Positions 17,498-26,609 of a DNA stretch of 64,000 nt are shown piece by piece. The position numbers and the translations under genes were made by a program. The first letter of the stretch is position 1, and each line of letters starts with the position of its first letter. The stretch is from Ignavibacteriales bacterium (GTDB lineage: Bacteria; Bacteroidota; Ignavibacteria; Ignavibacteriales; Ignavibacteriaceae), in contig JADJEI010000001.1 of assembly GCA_016709155.1 (NCBI GenBank), positions 1,798,001-1,862,000 on the forward strand, given 5' to 3'. The notes beneath the pieces were generated by a model. It made no database searches. It had not been told where the DNA came from and worked only from the letters and a program-made list of their open reading frames with translations.

Positions 17498-20400
17498 TTT
17501 GAAGAATTGATTTTGTTATCTCAAAAGCATTTGACACAGATTTTTTTTGGTAGTAAAAATTTCTTATGCGCTGATTAGAAATGTTTTCGAGTAAATATTT
17601 TAAAGTAGAATAAGCATATTTTGAATAATGAATTGCTTTTGAAATCTGTCCTAATTCTTTGTAGCAAAGTGCTATTTCAATAAGGATTTTCCACGTAAGT
17701 TCCAAAATTTTTTCATCATTTAATAAACTTAATGCAGATTCAAAATAGTTTAATGCTAATGCTGGTTTTGCCGCATTTAAGTTTTTAGTTATTCTTCCTA
17801 AAAAATACTCTTTTTCAGCATTAAAGAAAATATTATTTGCAATTATACCAATATATTTTTGATCCTTTTGCTGGGATAGTGCAGATTCGCTTTGATTACA
17901 CTTGATTAAGTTTTCAACACTAAAATTCCAGGCTCGCAGATAATTTTTCTTATCTCCATTTTCAAAATACCAGTTGGCAACTTCTGAAAATGCAGGGATT
18001 AAATTATTTTCTTCATTGGAAAAACCTTCTAATGCTTTTAGAAATTTTAAATGATTTATACTCCTATTTGAAAAATCTTTATCCTTGATAAAATTCTCGT
18101 ATTCCAAAATCTTTCTTGAAAGCCCGTTTCGATCGCCAAGAATATAATTCAAATAACCGTCAAGGAATCGGGCCTCACATACCTCTTCCTCCATACTTGC
18201 CTCTTTAAATGTAATGATGATTTCATTCAACCACCTATCTATTACGTTAAATTCATTGAGATCGATATATAATTCACTGAGATTAAGTTTCGCAATTGCA
18301 TCCCCCACGTTATCGCCAAGGCTAAGAAAAATTTTTCGTGCTCCTTCAAATTTTTCAAGAGCATTTTGATGATCAAACATATCGTGATAATAAACGCCAT
18401 AATTCAACATCTGATTCGCTTCTTGCACTAAACTTCCAATTGATGAATTAATATTTAAAGCTTCATTCCAGGCTAATTCTGCTTCTTTAGTATTTCCCGT
18501 GAGATTATGCAAATTGCCAATGTTATTTAATGTATTTGCTAATCGGCTTACAATTTTTGACTTATTAAAATATTTTGCGGCAGATAAGAACTGATTCATT
18601 GCCTCTTGAAAATTATTCTTGAAGTTTACATGAATAAGAGCAATTAGATTATGAGCCTTTCCTTTATTTTCATTACTTGTGCTTGGGTCTTGAATTATTT
18701 CCTGGCAGATTTCCAGCGAGGACTCAAAATTGTTTAACTCATATTCTGCATTAGCTAGTTCAACATGTATTATTTGCCTCGTTTGTTTTTCGTTGATGAT
18801 GTTCAACATAGAAAGAAGAACGTCTTTACCTTCTTGAGCTTTATTTGTTTCCGTAAGTGATTTAGCTTTCATTAGCCATAAATACGAGAACTTTGCTTTC
18901 TCAGAAATGTCTTTTTCTAATTTCTCAATCGAATCTAATGTAGCAGAATAATTTAGCAGCAAATAATTTTTTTCTGCAAGCAACGAAAAGACATAAAATT
19001 GATCTTCATTAGTTAGATGCAATTCGCTCAATTTATTAAGCAACTTTACCTGGTAAGAAAATGCAGAAATAGATTCAGCATTTTCAATTTCATCTTTATA
19101 GAGAGAAAAAACAGCGGGGGTATCTCCAGCTAATTCGAAATGGCGGGCTGTTTCCAACTTATTAAAATCCGAAAGTCTTTCTCTGATTTTATTTCCGATA
19201 TTTTTGTGAAAAGCTTTTTTATCTTGAATGGTCTCATAAACGAATTTTTTTATTCCCGCAGTAGTAAAAGCAATGTAATTGATAACCTGATAATTTTGAA
19301 TGACGTTTTGATAAAATAATTCTGTAAGGATATTTTCAACCACCTTTTCGGACATCCCGGTTAGTGCCTGCATTGATTGCACATCAAGATTTATTTCAAA
19401 TGATGCAAGAATCTGTGCGAAGTTTTTTTCCTCCTCACTCAGTGAGGCAATCCTTAATTTAAATATTTCGGATTGAGAGCCATTTAGAATTTTATCAACT
19501 TCATCATCTGCCTGAATGCTTATCCCTTCAGCGGAGAACTTTAGTACCCCCAGAAATATTGAATCACTTATAAAATTATTTAAGCTCCCGGGTAATAAAT
19601 CTGCATATCTGAGAATAATTTTTTCCAGCTCAGTTTTAGGAAATAAACTGAAAAAACTTTGATCTATAAACTCGTGAAGCTGAACTGAAGTAAAAGAAGA
19701 CAAATCAAGTTCAGTAATATTATAAAGTTTTTTAACTTTTGAATCAATGCCCGAGTTATCAGTGAGAATTATTTTTGCACCATTCACCTGCAAAAATGGA
19801 ATAACTTCCTGGAAAAATTCTAAGTTGAATTCATCCAGTTGATTATAATCATCAATCACAAGCATCAGTTGAGTTGACTTTGCAATAGATACTAACAAAG
19901 TACGCAGTTCAGAAGTATTCTTTCTATTTTCTTTGCCAATGAATTTTGCCAGCTCAGATTTTAATGAATCACCAATAGACGAATAAACATTAGGGCTGTA
20001 TAAAATTCTATTAAACACAAATCTTAGAAATTCTTCGCCGGTTTTAGTAATACCTGCTCTAATTACAACAGCATTTTCAAATAGATACTCTAATTCACTG
20101 ACAACAGAACTTTTACCAGCTCCATCAAAACCATGCAAAGAGTATGTCTCCGATATCTGGCTGTTACTTAAAAAATTTCGGATAATATTTATTATATCGC
20201 TTCTTCCGGTAAAAATTGATGCCGGTTGAAAATCTTTTGCCATTAAAGAGTCAACCTGAATATTAAGTTTACCCAAAATTTGTAATGAATTTTCGAATCT
20301 TTTATCCGGATCTTTTTCAAGTAAACGAGATATTACTTTTGAAAGCCCGGGAATAATTTCTGTTTGTCCAATTGTAAAATCCTCTTCGATATGTGCTTTG

Positions 20401-21059
20401 TATATTTCAATCTCTGATAACTTGCTAAAGGGAAAATTTTTAAAGACAAGCTTATAAAAAAGCATGCCCAGTGAGTAAAGATCAACCCGGTGATCAAATG
20501 GTTTGTTCTGCAGAAGTTCCGGAGCGATATACTCTGCAGAACCCCTGCGTTCCTGCAAATTGACTTCAGACTGTTTTGCAGCGAAGCCCATATCTATTAG
20601 TATTATTTTTGCAGTGCGATCTTCAATCCTGCAAAGTATATTTTCAGTTTTCAAATCAAAATAGATATAGTTTGAAAGGTGAAGGTAAAACAATGTTGAA
20701 CATATTTGCTTTATTATTTCTTTAAGCAGGGTGGGATCATCTGAAAAGTCTATATCACCAATTGTATTCCCGGGAAAATATTCTAATGTAAAAAATATAC
20801 TTCCTGTTTCGACATCAAAATCTGTCGGGTCGCAGTTCAATATAGTTGAGAATTCAAATGCTTTAATTATTCCCGGATGGTTAAGTTTTTTCAAAGTAAA
20901 AAATTCATTTCTAAAAATCCTTCGTTCACCCTCGTCGGCATCTTTTGATAATACTTTTAATGCGATATCTTTTTCAGAAAATTCAAGATCGGTGCAAAGA
21001 AATACCCGGCTCCTGCCCCTTCCTAATTCTTGCTTAAGTACATATCGTTGATTGATCAT
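17487..21059 (-). CDS. Ser/Thr protein kinase fused to P-loop ATPase and TPR repeats
   Basis: 1190 residues. Residues 1-270 are a protein kinase: glycine loop LGRGRSRVFL, Lys35 in IALKVL, catalytic Asp135 in YFDLKTENIL (the HRD motif is reduced to YFD, a non-RD kinase), metal-binding Asp156 in IDMGFA, and GSAEYIAPELL. Residues about 285-500 are an ATPase with Walker A GFDGAGKSS (310-318) and a Walker B-like LMLVIDDYNQLDE. Residues about 600-1150 are TPR-like helical repeats. This order resembles PknK/MalT-like signalling proteins. It overlaps the upstream permease gene by ATGA and the downstream sigma-54 activator by 11 bases, so transporter, kinase and activator are probably made from one transcript. 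TPR domains often bind peptides or partner proteins; the ligand here is unknown. Confidence 0.88.
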   Translation of the reverse strand: MINQRYVLKQELGRGRSRVFLCTDLEFSEKDIALKVLSKDADEGERRIFRNEFFTLKKLNHPGIIKAFEFSTILNCDPTDFDVETGSIFFTLEYFPGNTIGDIDFSDDPTLLKEIIKQICSTLFYLHLSNYIYFDLKTENILCRIEDRTAKIILIDMGFAAKQSEVNLQERRGSAEYIAPELLQNKPFDHRVDLYSLGMLFYKLVFKNFPFSKLSEIEIYKAHIEEDFTIGQTEIIPGLSKVISRLLEKDPDKRFENSLQILGKLNIQVDSLMAKDFQPASIFTGRSDIINIIRNFLSNSQISETYSLHGFDGAGKSSVVSELEYLFENAVVIRAGITKTGEEFLRFVFNRILYSPNVYSSIGDSLKSELAKFIGKENRKNTSELRTLLVSIAKSTQLMLVIDDYNQLDEFNLEFFQEVIPFLQVNGAKIILTDNSGIDSKVKKLYNITELDLSSFTSVQLHEFIDQSFFSLFPKTELEKIILRYADLLPGSLNNFISDSIFLGVLKFSAEGISIQADDEVDKILNGSQSEIFKLRIASLSEEEKNFAQILASFEINLDVQSMQALTGMSEKVVENILTELFYQNVIQNYQVINYIAFTTAGIKKFVYETIQDKKAFHKNIGNKIRERLSDFNKLETARHFELAGDTPAVFSLYKDEIENAESISAFSYQVKLLNKLSELHLTNEDQFYVFSLLAEKNYLLLNYSATLDSIEKLEKDISEKAKFSYLWLMKAKSLTETNKAQEGKDVLLSMLNIINEKQTRQIIHVELANAEYELNNFESSLEICQEIIQDPSTSNENKGKAHNLIALIHVNFKNNFQEAMNQFLSAAKYFNKSKIVSRLANTLNNIGNLHNLTGNTKEAELAWNEALNINSSIGSLVQEANQMLNYGVYYHDMFDHQNALEKFEGARKIFLSLGDNVGDAIAKLNLSELYIDLNEFNVIDRWLNEIIITFKEASMEEEVCEARFLDGYLNYILGDRNGLSRKILEYENFIKDKDFSNRSINHLKFLKALEGFSNEENNLIPAFSEVANWYFENGDKKNYLRAWNFSVENLIKCNQSESALSQQKDQKYIGIIANNIFFNAEKEYFLGRITKNLNAAKPALALNYFESALSLLNDEKILELTWKILIEIALCYKELGQISKAIHYSKYAYSTLKYLLENISNQRIRNFYYQKKSVSNAFEITKSILQNGG

Positions 21060-22330
21060 AATTCTAATTTCTTTTTAAGCGATGAATTTATTTTGCCTGC
21101 GATATCATTCGCTGAATAAAGTGTCAAGATTAACATTAACGACGGAAAAACTATCATCCACCAGGCGTGAGATAAATAGCCTTGTCCATCTTCTATCATT
21201 TTCCCCCATGATGGATAACTGTTCCCCGCACCAAGACCCAAATAGCTAAGCGCCGATTCTGCAAGTATGACATTCCCGAATTGAAAAACAAGATTTACAA
21301 TCACAGAGGTTAAAATAATTGGAAATATTTCTTCTTTCATTAAGGCAGGGGCAGATAATCCAATCAGCTTTGCAGAAAGAAAGTAATCTTTATTTTTGAT
21401 TGCAATCACTTCGGATCGAACTATTTTAAAGAGACTCATCCATCCCGAAATACCGAGCACAACTATAACGGACAGGATTGATCCGCCAAACAAAGATAGA
21501 ATTAATATGATTAAAAAAATTACCGGGAAAGCTAAAAACATATCGGTTGTATGATTTAATATTAAATTAATAACTCCTCCTTTATAACCGGCAATAAAGC
21601 CGAGTGTAATCCCCAGTACAAAAGTAATAAGGACGGCGGTTAATCCGATAAATAAAGAAATTCTCGTTCCATAAATTATCCTTGAGAAAATATCCCTCCC
21701 ATATTCGTCAGTGCCTAATAAAAACAAAGTGGATGAAACAGCACAAAAATCATCTAACTTTTTCCCTGGTATATCAATAACTATTTTACTTGCTGATTGA
21801 TAGCAAAGAAGCTGTCCTTCGATTTTAATACTGTCGGCGTAAATAATATTCGAATCAAAGGAATTCATAATTGATTTGTTCTTTAGAGAAATAAATTTTT
21901 CATTTGGATTTTGCCCGGGTTCTTCCTGATTGAAAATATGAATTTTGATTTTAGATTCTAAAGGTTTTAAAAGTTTGGTGACTGAAATGTTTTTTTGAAA
22001 ATCAGGATGGAAGGGAGCAATAATGGGAGCGAAAATAAAAAATGAAAGTATCACAACTACAACAACTCTGCTTAATGAAATATTTAGATTCAGCCAAACA
22101 AGCTTTTTTCTTTTAATTATAAAAAAGAATAAGATAACAATTATCATAATTGAAGAAATGAAAACATCAACCATTGAAAAGCTTAATTGATTGAATGCAA
22201 AATCAACATCATAAAAAAACAGCTCAATAAATTTATAAAAAAGAATCAACCCCGCACCGATTTTTCCAATTGCAAAAAAAATGATTACTGATAAGTATAA
22301 TATTGTAAAATGATAAAGCTTCAAATTCAT
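21056..22330 (-). CDS. Oligopeptide/dipeptide ABC transporter permease, DppC/OppC type
   Basis: Inner-membrane subunit of about 424 residues. The C-terminal half has the BPD_transp_1 fold with the hallmark FLLGTDEYGRDIFSRIIYGTRIS and the EAA-like loop GLSAPALMKEEIFPII. The N-terminal part is longer than in standard DppC and contains a soluble insert between membrane segments (residues about 120-200). The longer frame starts at a TTG, but the ATG at 22330 lies one base after the stop of the upstream permease gene. Its stop overlaps the kinase start as ATGA. With the adjacent permease, binding protein and two ATPases it completes a five-part peptide importer. Confidence 0.87.
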   Translation of the reverse strand: MNLKLYHFTILYLSVIIFFAIGKIGAGLILFYKFIELFFYDVDFAFNQLSFSMVDVFISSIMIIVILFFFIIKRKKLVWLNLNISLSRVVVVVILSFFIFAPIIAPFHPDFQKNISVTKLLKPLESKIKIHIFNQEEPGQNPNEKFISLKNKSIMNSFDSNIIYADSIKIEGQLLCYQSASKIVIDIPGKKLDDFCAVSSTLFLLGTDEYGRDIFSRIIYGTRISLFIGLTAVLITFVLGITLGFIAGYKGGVINLILNHTTDMFLAFPVIFLIILILSLFGGSILSVIVVLGISGWMSLFKIVRSEVIAIKNKDYFLSAKLIGLSAPALMKEEIFPIILTSVIVNLVFQFGNVILAESALSYLGLGAGNSYPSWGKMIEDGQGYLSHAWWMIVFPSLMLILTLYSANDIAGKINSSLKKKLEL

Positions 22331-22331
22331 T

Positions 22332-23318
22332 TTAACCAAGCATTTCTTTAATCATACGTTTATCCAGCTTGCCTTTTATCAGGTCAGCTAAAAAATTACT
22401 TAGAATAATTAGCACACCCGAAATAAAGACGCAGCCAATTACTAATGGATAATCTCTTTGAAGAATAGCATTTACTGTTAACCTCCCCATTCCCGGAAGA
22501 GAAAAAATAACTTCAGTAATTAAAGTGCCTCCAAGCAATATTCCGAGTTCTACACCCGCTGCAGAAATTAATGGTGAAATAGAATTGGGAATGATGTGTT
22601 TTAGAATTATTGTTTTTTCCCCAACACCATTTGCACGTAAGTTCGTGATAAAATATTTTGTTGATATTTCCTTCATATTATCCGAGGCATATTTATAAAA
22701 AAGCGCTGTGCCTCCTAATGAAATTGTGAACACGGGAAGAACTAAATGATGAAGATAATCAAGCAGCTTTCCTATAAAATTATATTGGTCGAAATCGAAT
22801 GATTTGATTCCCGAGGAGGGAAATAGTCCTGTTAGGTCTGAAAATATCATCAGTAAAAAAACACCCACCACAAATGAGGGGAGAGCAAAAATGAAAATAC
22901 TTGCAGAAGAAAAAAACTTATCAAGCTTTACTCTGCTTTTCTTTAATACAAAACTTGCGAGAAGTATTCCGATAAAGATTTGAATTAGAAAGCTTAAAAA
23001 TGCGATCACCGCTGTTAAGGGGAGATGCCTGAAAATAACAGTTGAAACGGGTTCACGAAAACTGTATGATACTCCGAAATCTCCCCTGATTAAATTCGTT
23101 AGGAAATTTTTATACTGCAGCAGGATGGGCTCATTCAATCCAAATGAAGTGTTTACCTGCTCGGCAAGGGCGGGGTTTAGATCGGGGGAAATGAATTTTT
23201 GTGTAAAACTTCCGGGCGATATTCTTAAAAGTATGAAGATCATCGTAATCAATAAAAACATTACCGTGATTGATGATAACAATCTTTTAAGCACTAATTT
23301 CACCGGAGTGTTTGTCAT
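22332..23318 (-). CDS. Oligopeptide/dipeptide ABC transporter permease, DppB/OppB type
   Basis: 328-residue inner-membrane permease with about six membrane segments. It starts with a typical DppB N-terminus (VLKRLLSSITVMFLLITMIF) and has the conserved GDFGVSY and the EAA loop (ANGVGEKTIILKHIIPNSI), followed by GGTLITEVIFSLPGMGRL. It follows the binding-protein gene by six bases and is followed after one base by the DppC-type permease, so the three form an operon. Confidence 0.9.
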   Translation of the reverse strand: MTNTPVKLVLKRLLSSITVMFLLITMIFILLRISPGSFTQKFISPDLNPALAEQVNTSFGLNEPILLQYKNFLTNLIRGDFGVSYSFREPVSTVIFRHLPLTAVIAFLSFLIQIFIGILLASFVLKKSRVKLDKFFSSASIFIFALPSFVVGVFLLMIFSDLTGLFPSSGIKSFDFDQYNFIGKLLDYLHHLVLPVFTISLGGTALFYKYASDNMKEISTKYFITNLRANGVGEKTIILKHIIPNSISPLISAAGVELGILLGGTLITEVIFSLPGMGRLTVNAILQRDYPLVIGCVFISGVLIILSNFLADLIKGKLDKRMIKEMLG

Positions 23319-23324
23319 GTTGAT

Positions 23325-24977
23325 CTACTTTTCAAGATTCCATTCCCAGCATTGATGAATAACGCCGAGCGGATCAATGGAAAGGTTTTTGATCCTTGAA
23401 TTGTAAACGACAACATTATCAATCCAGTAAAGGAATATAACAGGCTGATCTTCGTGCATTATCATTTCAAATCTGTGAAGTAAATCAATATATTTTTTTT
23501 CGCTCATTGAAAAACCAAGAGCGTCTAATATTTGATCTGCCTCCTTATTTGAATAACCGACTATATTTAAAGGACTTTCATCAAGATCAGAATACCAATA
23601 GGGCTTTAATTCAATTGGAATTGGAACTGACCAACCCGCCATGAATGCATCAATTTTTCTTGACATAACATTTTCAATGAACACTCCTAATTCCAAAGTT
23701 TGAATTTGAACATCTACCCCTGCCTCACGAAGATTATTCTTTATAACAGTTCCCGCGAATTCCCGAAGAGGGTTACCCGCCGGTACAAATAATTTAATTG
23801 AAAATTCTTTACCGTTTTTTTCAATGATCCCATTATTATCCGAATCTTTCCATCCCTGTTTTTTCAAAATATTTTTTGCCTCTGATAAATTATATTGGTA
23901 GGGTGAAATAGACGAATCGGATGAAGTATTAAAAATATTTGTAACAGGGCTGTAAGCAAGCTGACCATAACCACCAAGAAATTCAGTTAATATTTCCTGC
24001 CTGTTTACAGCCATAGTCAAAGCTTTTCGGATTTCTTTATCTCCCCAAAGCGGGTGGGGTTTAATTTTTTTAGTGCGGTTATATTCTTCATTGTCTATGT
24101 TGCTTAAACCAATAAAATCATACTGCCTCCCTTTGATTGGTCCAACAGAAAAACCTTTTAACTTTTTAAAATTATTTGCGTCCTCACTTTTTATGTCTTC
24201 CAGCAAATCTACTTCTCCGCTGCGTAGCTGACTTATTCTGTTGTTGTAATCAGGGATAATTTTAAAAATAAGATCACTAATATTTTTTTTATCGTATAAA
24301 AATGAAGTGGAATCCGAAGTCAGTATTATAGCTGAGTTTCTATCCCAGTTTTTTAACTTAAAGGGTCCATTGCTTACGGGCTTGAAATTAAATTCTGCAG
24401 TCGGCAGATCGCCTCTTTTATATTTTTCTAAAATATGTTTTGGAAGAAGAGGAATACCAATGTCAAATAAATTCGGATTTGAATGAGGTTTAAATCTGAC
24501 AATCATTTTATAGGGAGAAATTATTTCAAATGATTTATTTATATCAATGTGTTGGTTTTCTTCGGTATAAAAATTATCGAACGTTCCGAACAGTCTGCTC
24601 TCAACTGCAGGATCGGAATAAAGATCAAAAGAATAAATAACATCTTCAGTTGTGAGCATCTCATTGTCGGTCCACAAGATATCATTGCGTAATTCAATTG
24701 TCAGCTCGGTACTGTCGTTATTCCAACTCCAGCTTTCTGCTGCCATCGGATAAGAAACAATATTCGATTTTGAATTATCCCATCGGTGCTGAACTAAGGA
24801 TAAAAAAAGAAGTTCGACTATATTTGATTCTGTGCCGGAAAATGAATAGAGAGGGTTTAAGGATTCGATGTCTTCTCCAACCGCAATAACTACACGATCG
24901 TTTATTACAACAGATTCATTTTGACAAGATGAAAAACCAACCAACAATGCTGCAATAAAAATCAAGATGTATTTCAC
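23325..24977 (-). CDS. Peptide ABC transporter substrate-binding lipoprotein (SBP family 5)
   Basis: 550 residues. The N-terminus MKYILIFIAALLVGFSSC carries a lipobox with Cys18, so it is a lipid-anchored protein outside the inner membrane. Family 5 motifs are visible: IESLNPLYS, SWSWNNDSTELTIELRNDILWTD (shown here as ELRNDILWTDNE), and GPFKLKNWDRN, plus ALTMAVNRQEIL. The family binds peptides or nickel and feeds DppBC-type permeases. It is the first gene of the minus-strand operon and shares a 92-base region with the divergent ATPase genes. Confidence 0.9.
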   Translation of the reverse strand: MKYILIFIAALLVGFSSCQNESVVINDRVVIAVGEDIESLNPLYSFSGTESNIVELLFLSLVQHRWDNSKSNIVSYPMAAESWSWNNDSTELTIELRNDILWTDNEMLTTEDVIYSFDLYSDPAVESRLFGTFDNFYTEENQHIDINKSFEIISPYKMIVRFKPHSNPNLFDIGIPLLPKHILEKYKRGDLPTAEFNFKPVSNGPFKLKNWDRNSAIILTSDSTSFLYDKKNISDLIFKIIPDYNNRISQLRSGEVDLLEDIKSEDANNFKKLKGFSVGPIKGRQYDFIGLSNIDNEEYNRTKKIKPHPLWGDKEIRKALTMAVNRQEILTEFLGGYGQLAYSPVTNIFNTSSDSSISPYQYNLSEAKNILKKQGWKDSDNNGIIEKNGKEFSIKLFVPAGNPLREFAGTVIKNNLREAGVDVQIQTLELGVFIENVMSRKIDAFMAGWSVPIPIELKPYWYSDLDESPLNIVGYSNKEADQILDALGFSMSEKKYIDLLHRFEMIMHEDQPVIFLYWIDNVVVYNSRIKNLSIDPLGVIHQCWEWNLEK

Positions 24978-25069
24978 GGTGGATACAATCCTTTAAAAGT
25001 AAAGTTTATATGTTTACTGTTAATTTATTATTTTGTTGAACAAAACCAAAAATCAATTCTATTTTCAGA

Positions 25070-25819
25070 ATGCTTAAAGTCGCTCTTGATAAAATATTTC
25101 TAAAGGGCAGCAGCCAAAAAAAACTGCTCCTTCAGAATATTAATTTTACCTTACCTGCAAATCATATTTTTACAATCATTGGTAAGAATGGAAGCGGAAA
25201 AACTACTTTAGTAAAGGCATTGACAAAATTACTGGATGAAATATATTTTGAAGTAAACGGTAAAATCATTTTTGAGAATGAAAATCTTTTTTTAGCTGCC
25301 GATGATAAAATGAATGTGCTTCGGCTCAGTAAAATAAAATATGTTTTTCAGGATGCTATAAATTGCTTTGACCCGCTGAAAAAATTAGGATATTATTTTT
25401 CGTTAATTGATTGCGATAACTTTGAAACTGAAAAAACTTTAGAATACTTTCGACTTCCTTCCCGTAATAAAATTAGTTCAATGTTTCCTTATGAATTAAG
25501 CGGCGGAATGGCGCAAAGACTAATGTTTGTGCTGGCTTTAATCGCTAATCCTTCGCTGATAATTATGGACGAACCTACTTCCGGGATAGATGTCGGCGTT
25601 GCAAATCTTTTTTTGCTCAAGATGAAGGAGTTCATCTCTCAAGCTGATCATTCGATTTTAATGATTACACAGGATATTGATTTTGCCGTAAAGGCTGGGG
25701 GAAAAATTGCGTTATTAAAAGATAACAGTTTATCTGAATTTGTACCGGCAGAATCGTTACTCAATGAAGTAAGTATTAACGAGGACAATTTATTATCAGC
25801 ATACAGAGAGTTGCTGTGA
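25070..25819 (+). CDS. Peptide ABC transporter ATP-binding protein (DppD-like)
   Basis: 249-residue ATPase. Walker A IGKNGSGKTTL, signature YELSGGMAQRL, Walker B LIIMDEPTSG. It is shorter than standard DppD (about 320-330 residues) and lacks the C-terminal oligopeptide extension. It is divergent from the operon for the binding protein and permeases and overlaps the second ATPase gene by GTGA, so the two ATPases are coupled. Probably the energising subunits of that importer. Confidence 0.88.
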   Translation: MLKVALDKIFLKGSSQKKLLLQNINFTLPANHIFTIIGKNGSGKTTLVKALTKLLDEIYFEVNGKIIFENENLFLAADDKMNVLRLSKIKYVFQDAINCFDPLKKLGYYFSLIDCDNFETEKTLEYFRLPSRNKISSMFPYELSGGMAQRLMFVLALIANPSLIIMDEPTSGIDVGVANLFLLKMKEFISQADHSILMITQDIDFAVKAGGKIALLKDNSLSEFVPAESLLNEVSINEDNLLSAYRELL

Positions 25820-26595
25820 AAACTATATTATCCGTTAAAGAATTGACTTACACTGTGAATGATATTTCTGAAAAGAAAATTATTCTCGATAATATTTCTT
25901 TCACTCTGGACGAAGGAAAAATACTCGGCATCGCCGGAGAATCCGGAAGCGGTAAAACTACGCTTGCTAAAATTTTATGCGGCTTAAATATTCCTGATTC
26001 AGGCGAAATTATTTTTAATACTTCTGCAGAAGGAATAAAAAACCGCATTCAGATTTTATTTCAAAATAACGGCGAGTTATTAAATCCTTACCGTAAAGTA
26101 GAAAATATTTTAAGCGAGGCATTAGCGATTGGAAGAAAGAAAAACAATCAATCATTAGAATTGAAAGGGCTGATGCAAATAGTGGATATTGAAGAAAACC
26201 TTTTGCAGCGCAGATGTTATCAGCTAAGCGGGGGGCAGCAGCAGCGCGTGGCGCTTGCAAGAATACTTGCCGTAAACCCAAAACTCATTATACTCGATGA
26301 ACCATTCTCCGCACAGGATCCTGAATCTCAATTAAACTTTCTAAATCTCTTTAAAAAGATTAATAAGGAATTAGGCACTACGCTAATTTGCATTGCACAC
26401 AGTCTTAAAATTTTAAGAAAACTTGCCGACGAAGTAATTATTCTTTACAAAGGCAAAATAGTTGAACAGGGAAAAACAGAAATAGTTTTTTCTTCACCGC
26501 AGCATAAGTACACAAAGTTCCTGCTGAAAGCCGAATCCTACGATTTGAAGTATGAAGATATTTTGAATGATACCCTTAAACGGGAACTTCAGTGA
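25816..26595 (+). CDS. Peptide ABC transporter ATP-binding protein (DppF-like)
   Basis: 259-residue ATPase starting at a GTG that overlaps the previous stop (GTGA). Walker A IAGESGSGKTTLA, signature YQLSGGQQQRVALARIL, Walker B LIILDEPFSAQD, and His in CIAHSLKIL. The segment LLNPYRKV matches the DppF/GsiA type. The gene ends 14 bases before the convergent T9SS-protein gene. Confidence 0.88.
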   Translation: MKTILSVKELTYTVNDISEKKIILDNISFTLDEGKILGIAGESGSGKTTLAKILCGLNIPDSGEIIFNTSAEGIKNRIQILFQNNGELLNPYRKVENILSEALAIGRKKNNQSLELKGLMQIVDIEENLLQRRCYQLSGGQQQRVALARILAVNPKLIILDEPFSAQDPESQLNFLNLFKKINKELGTTLICIAHSLKILRKLADEVIILYKGKIVEQGKTEIVFSSPQHKYTKFLLKAESYDLKYEDILNDTLKRELQ

Positions 26596-26609
26596 CTAAA
26601 TAACGAAAA

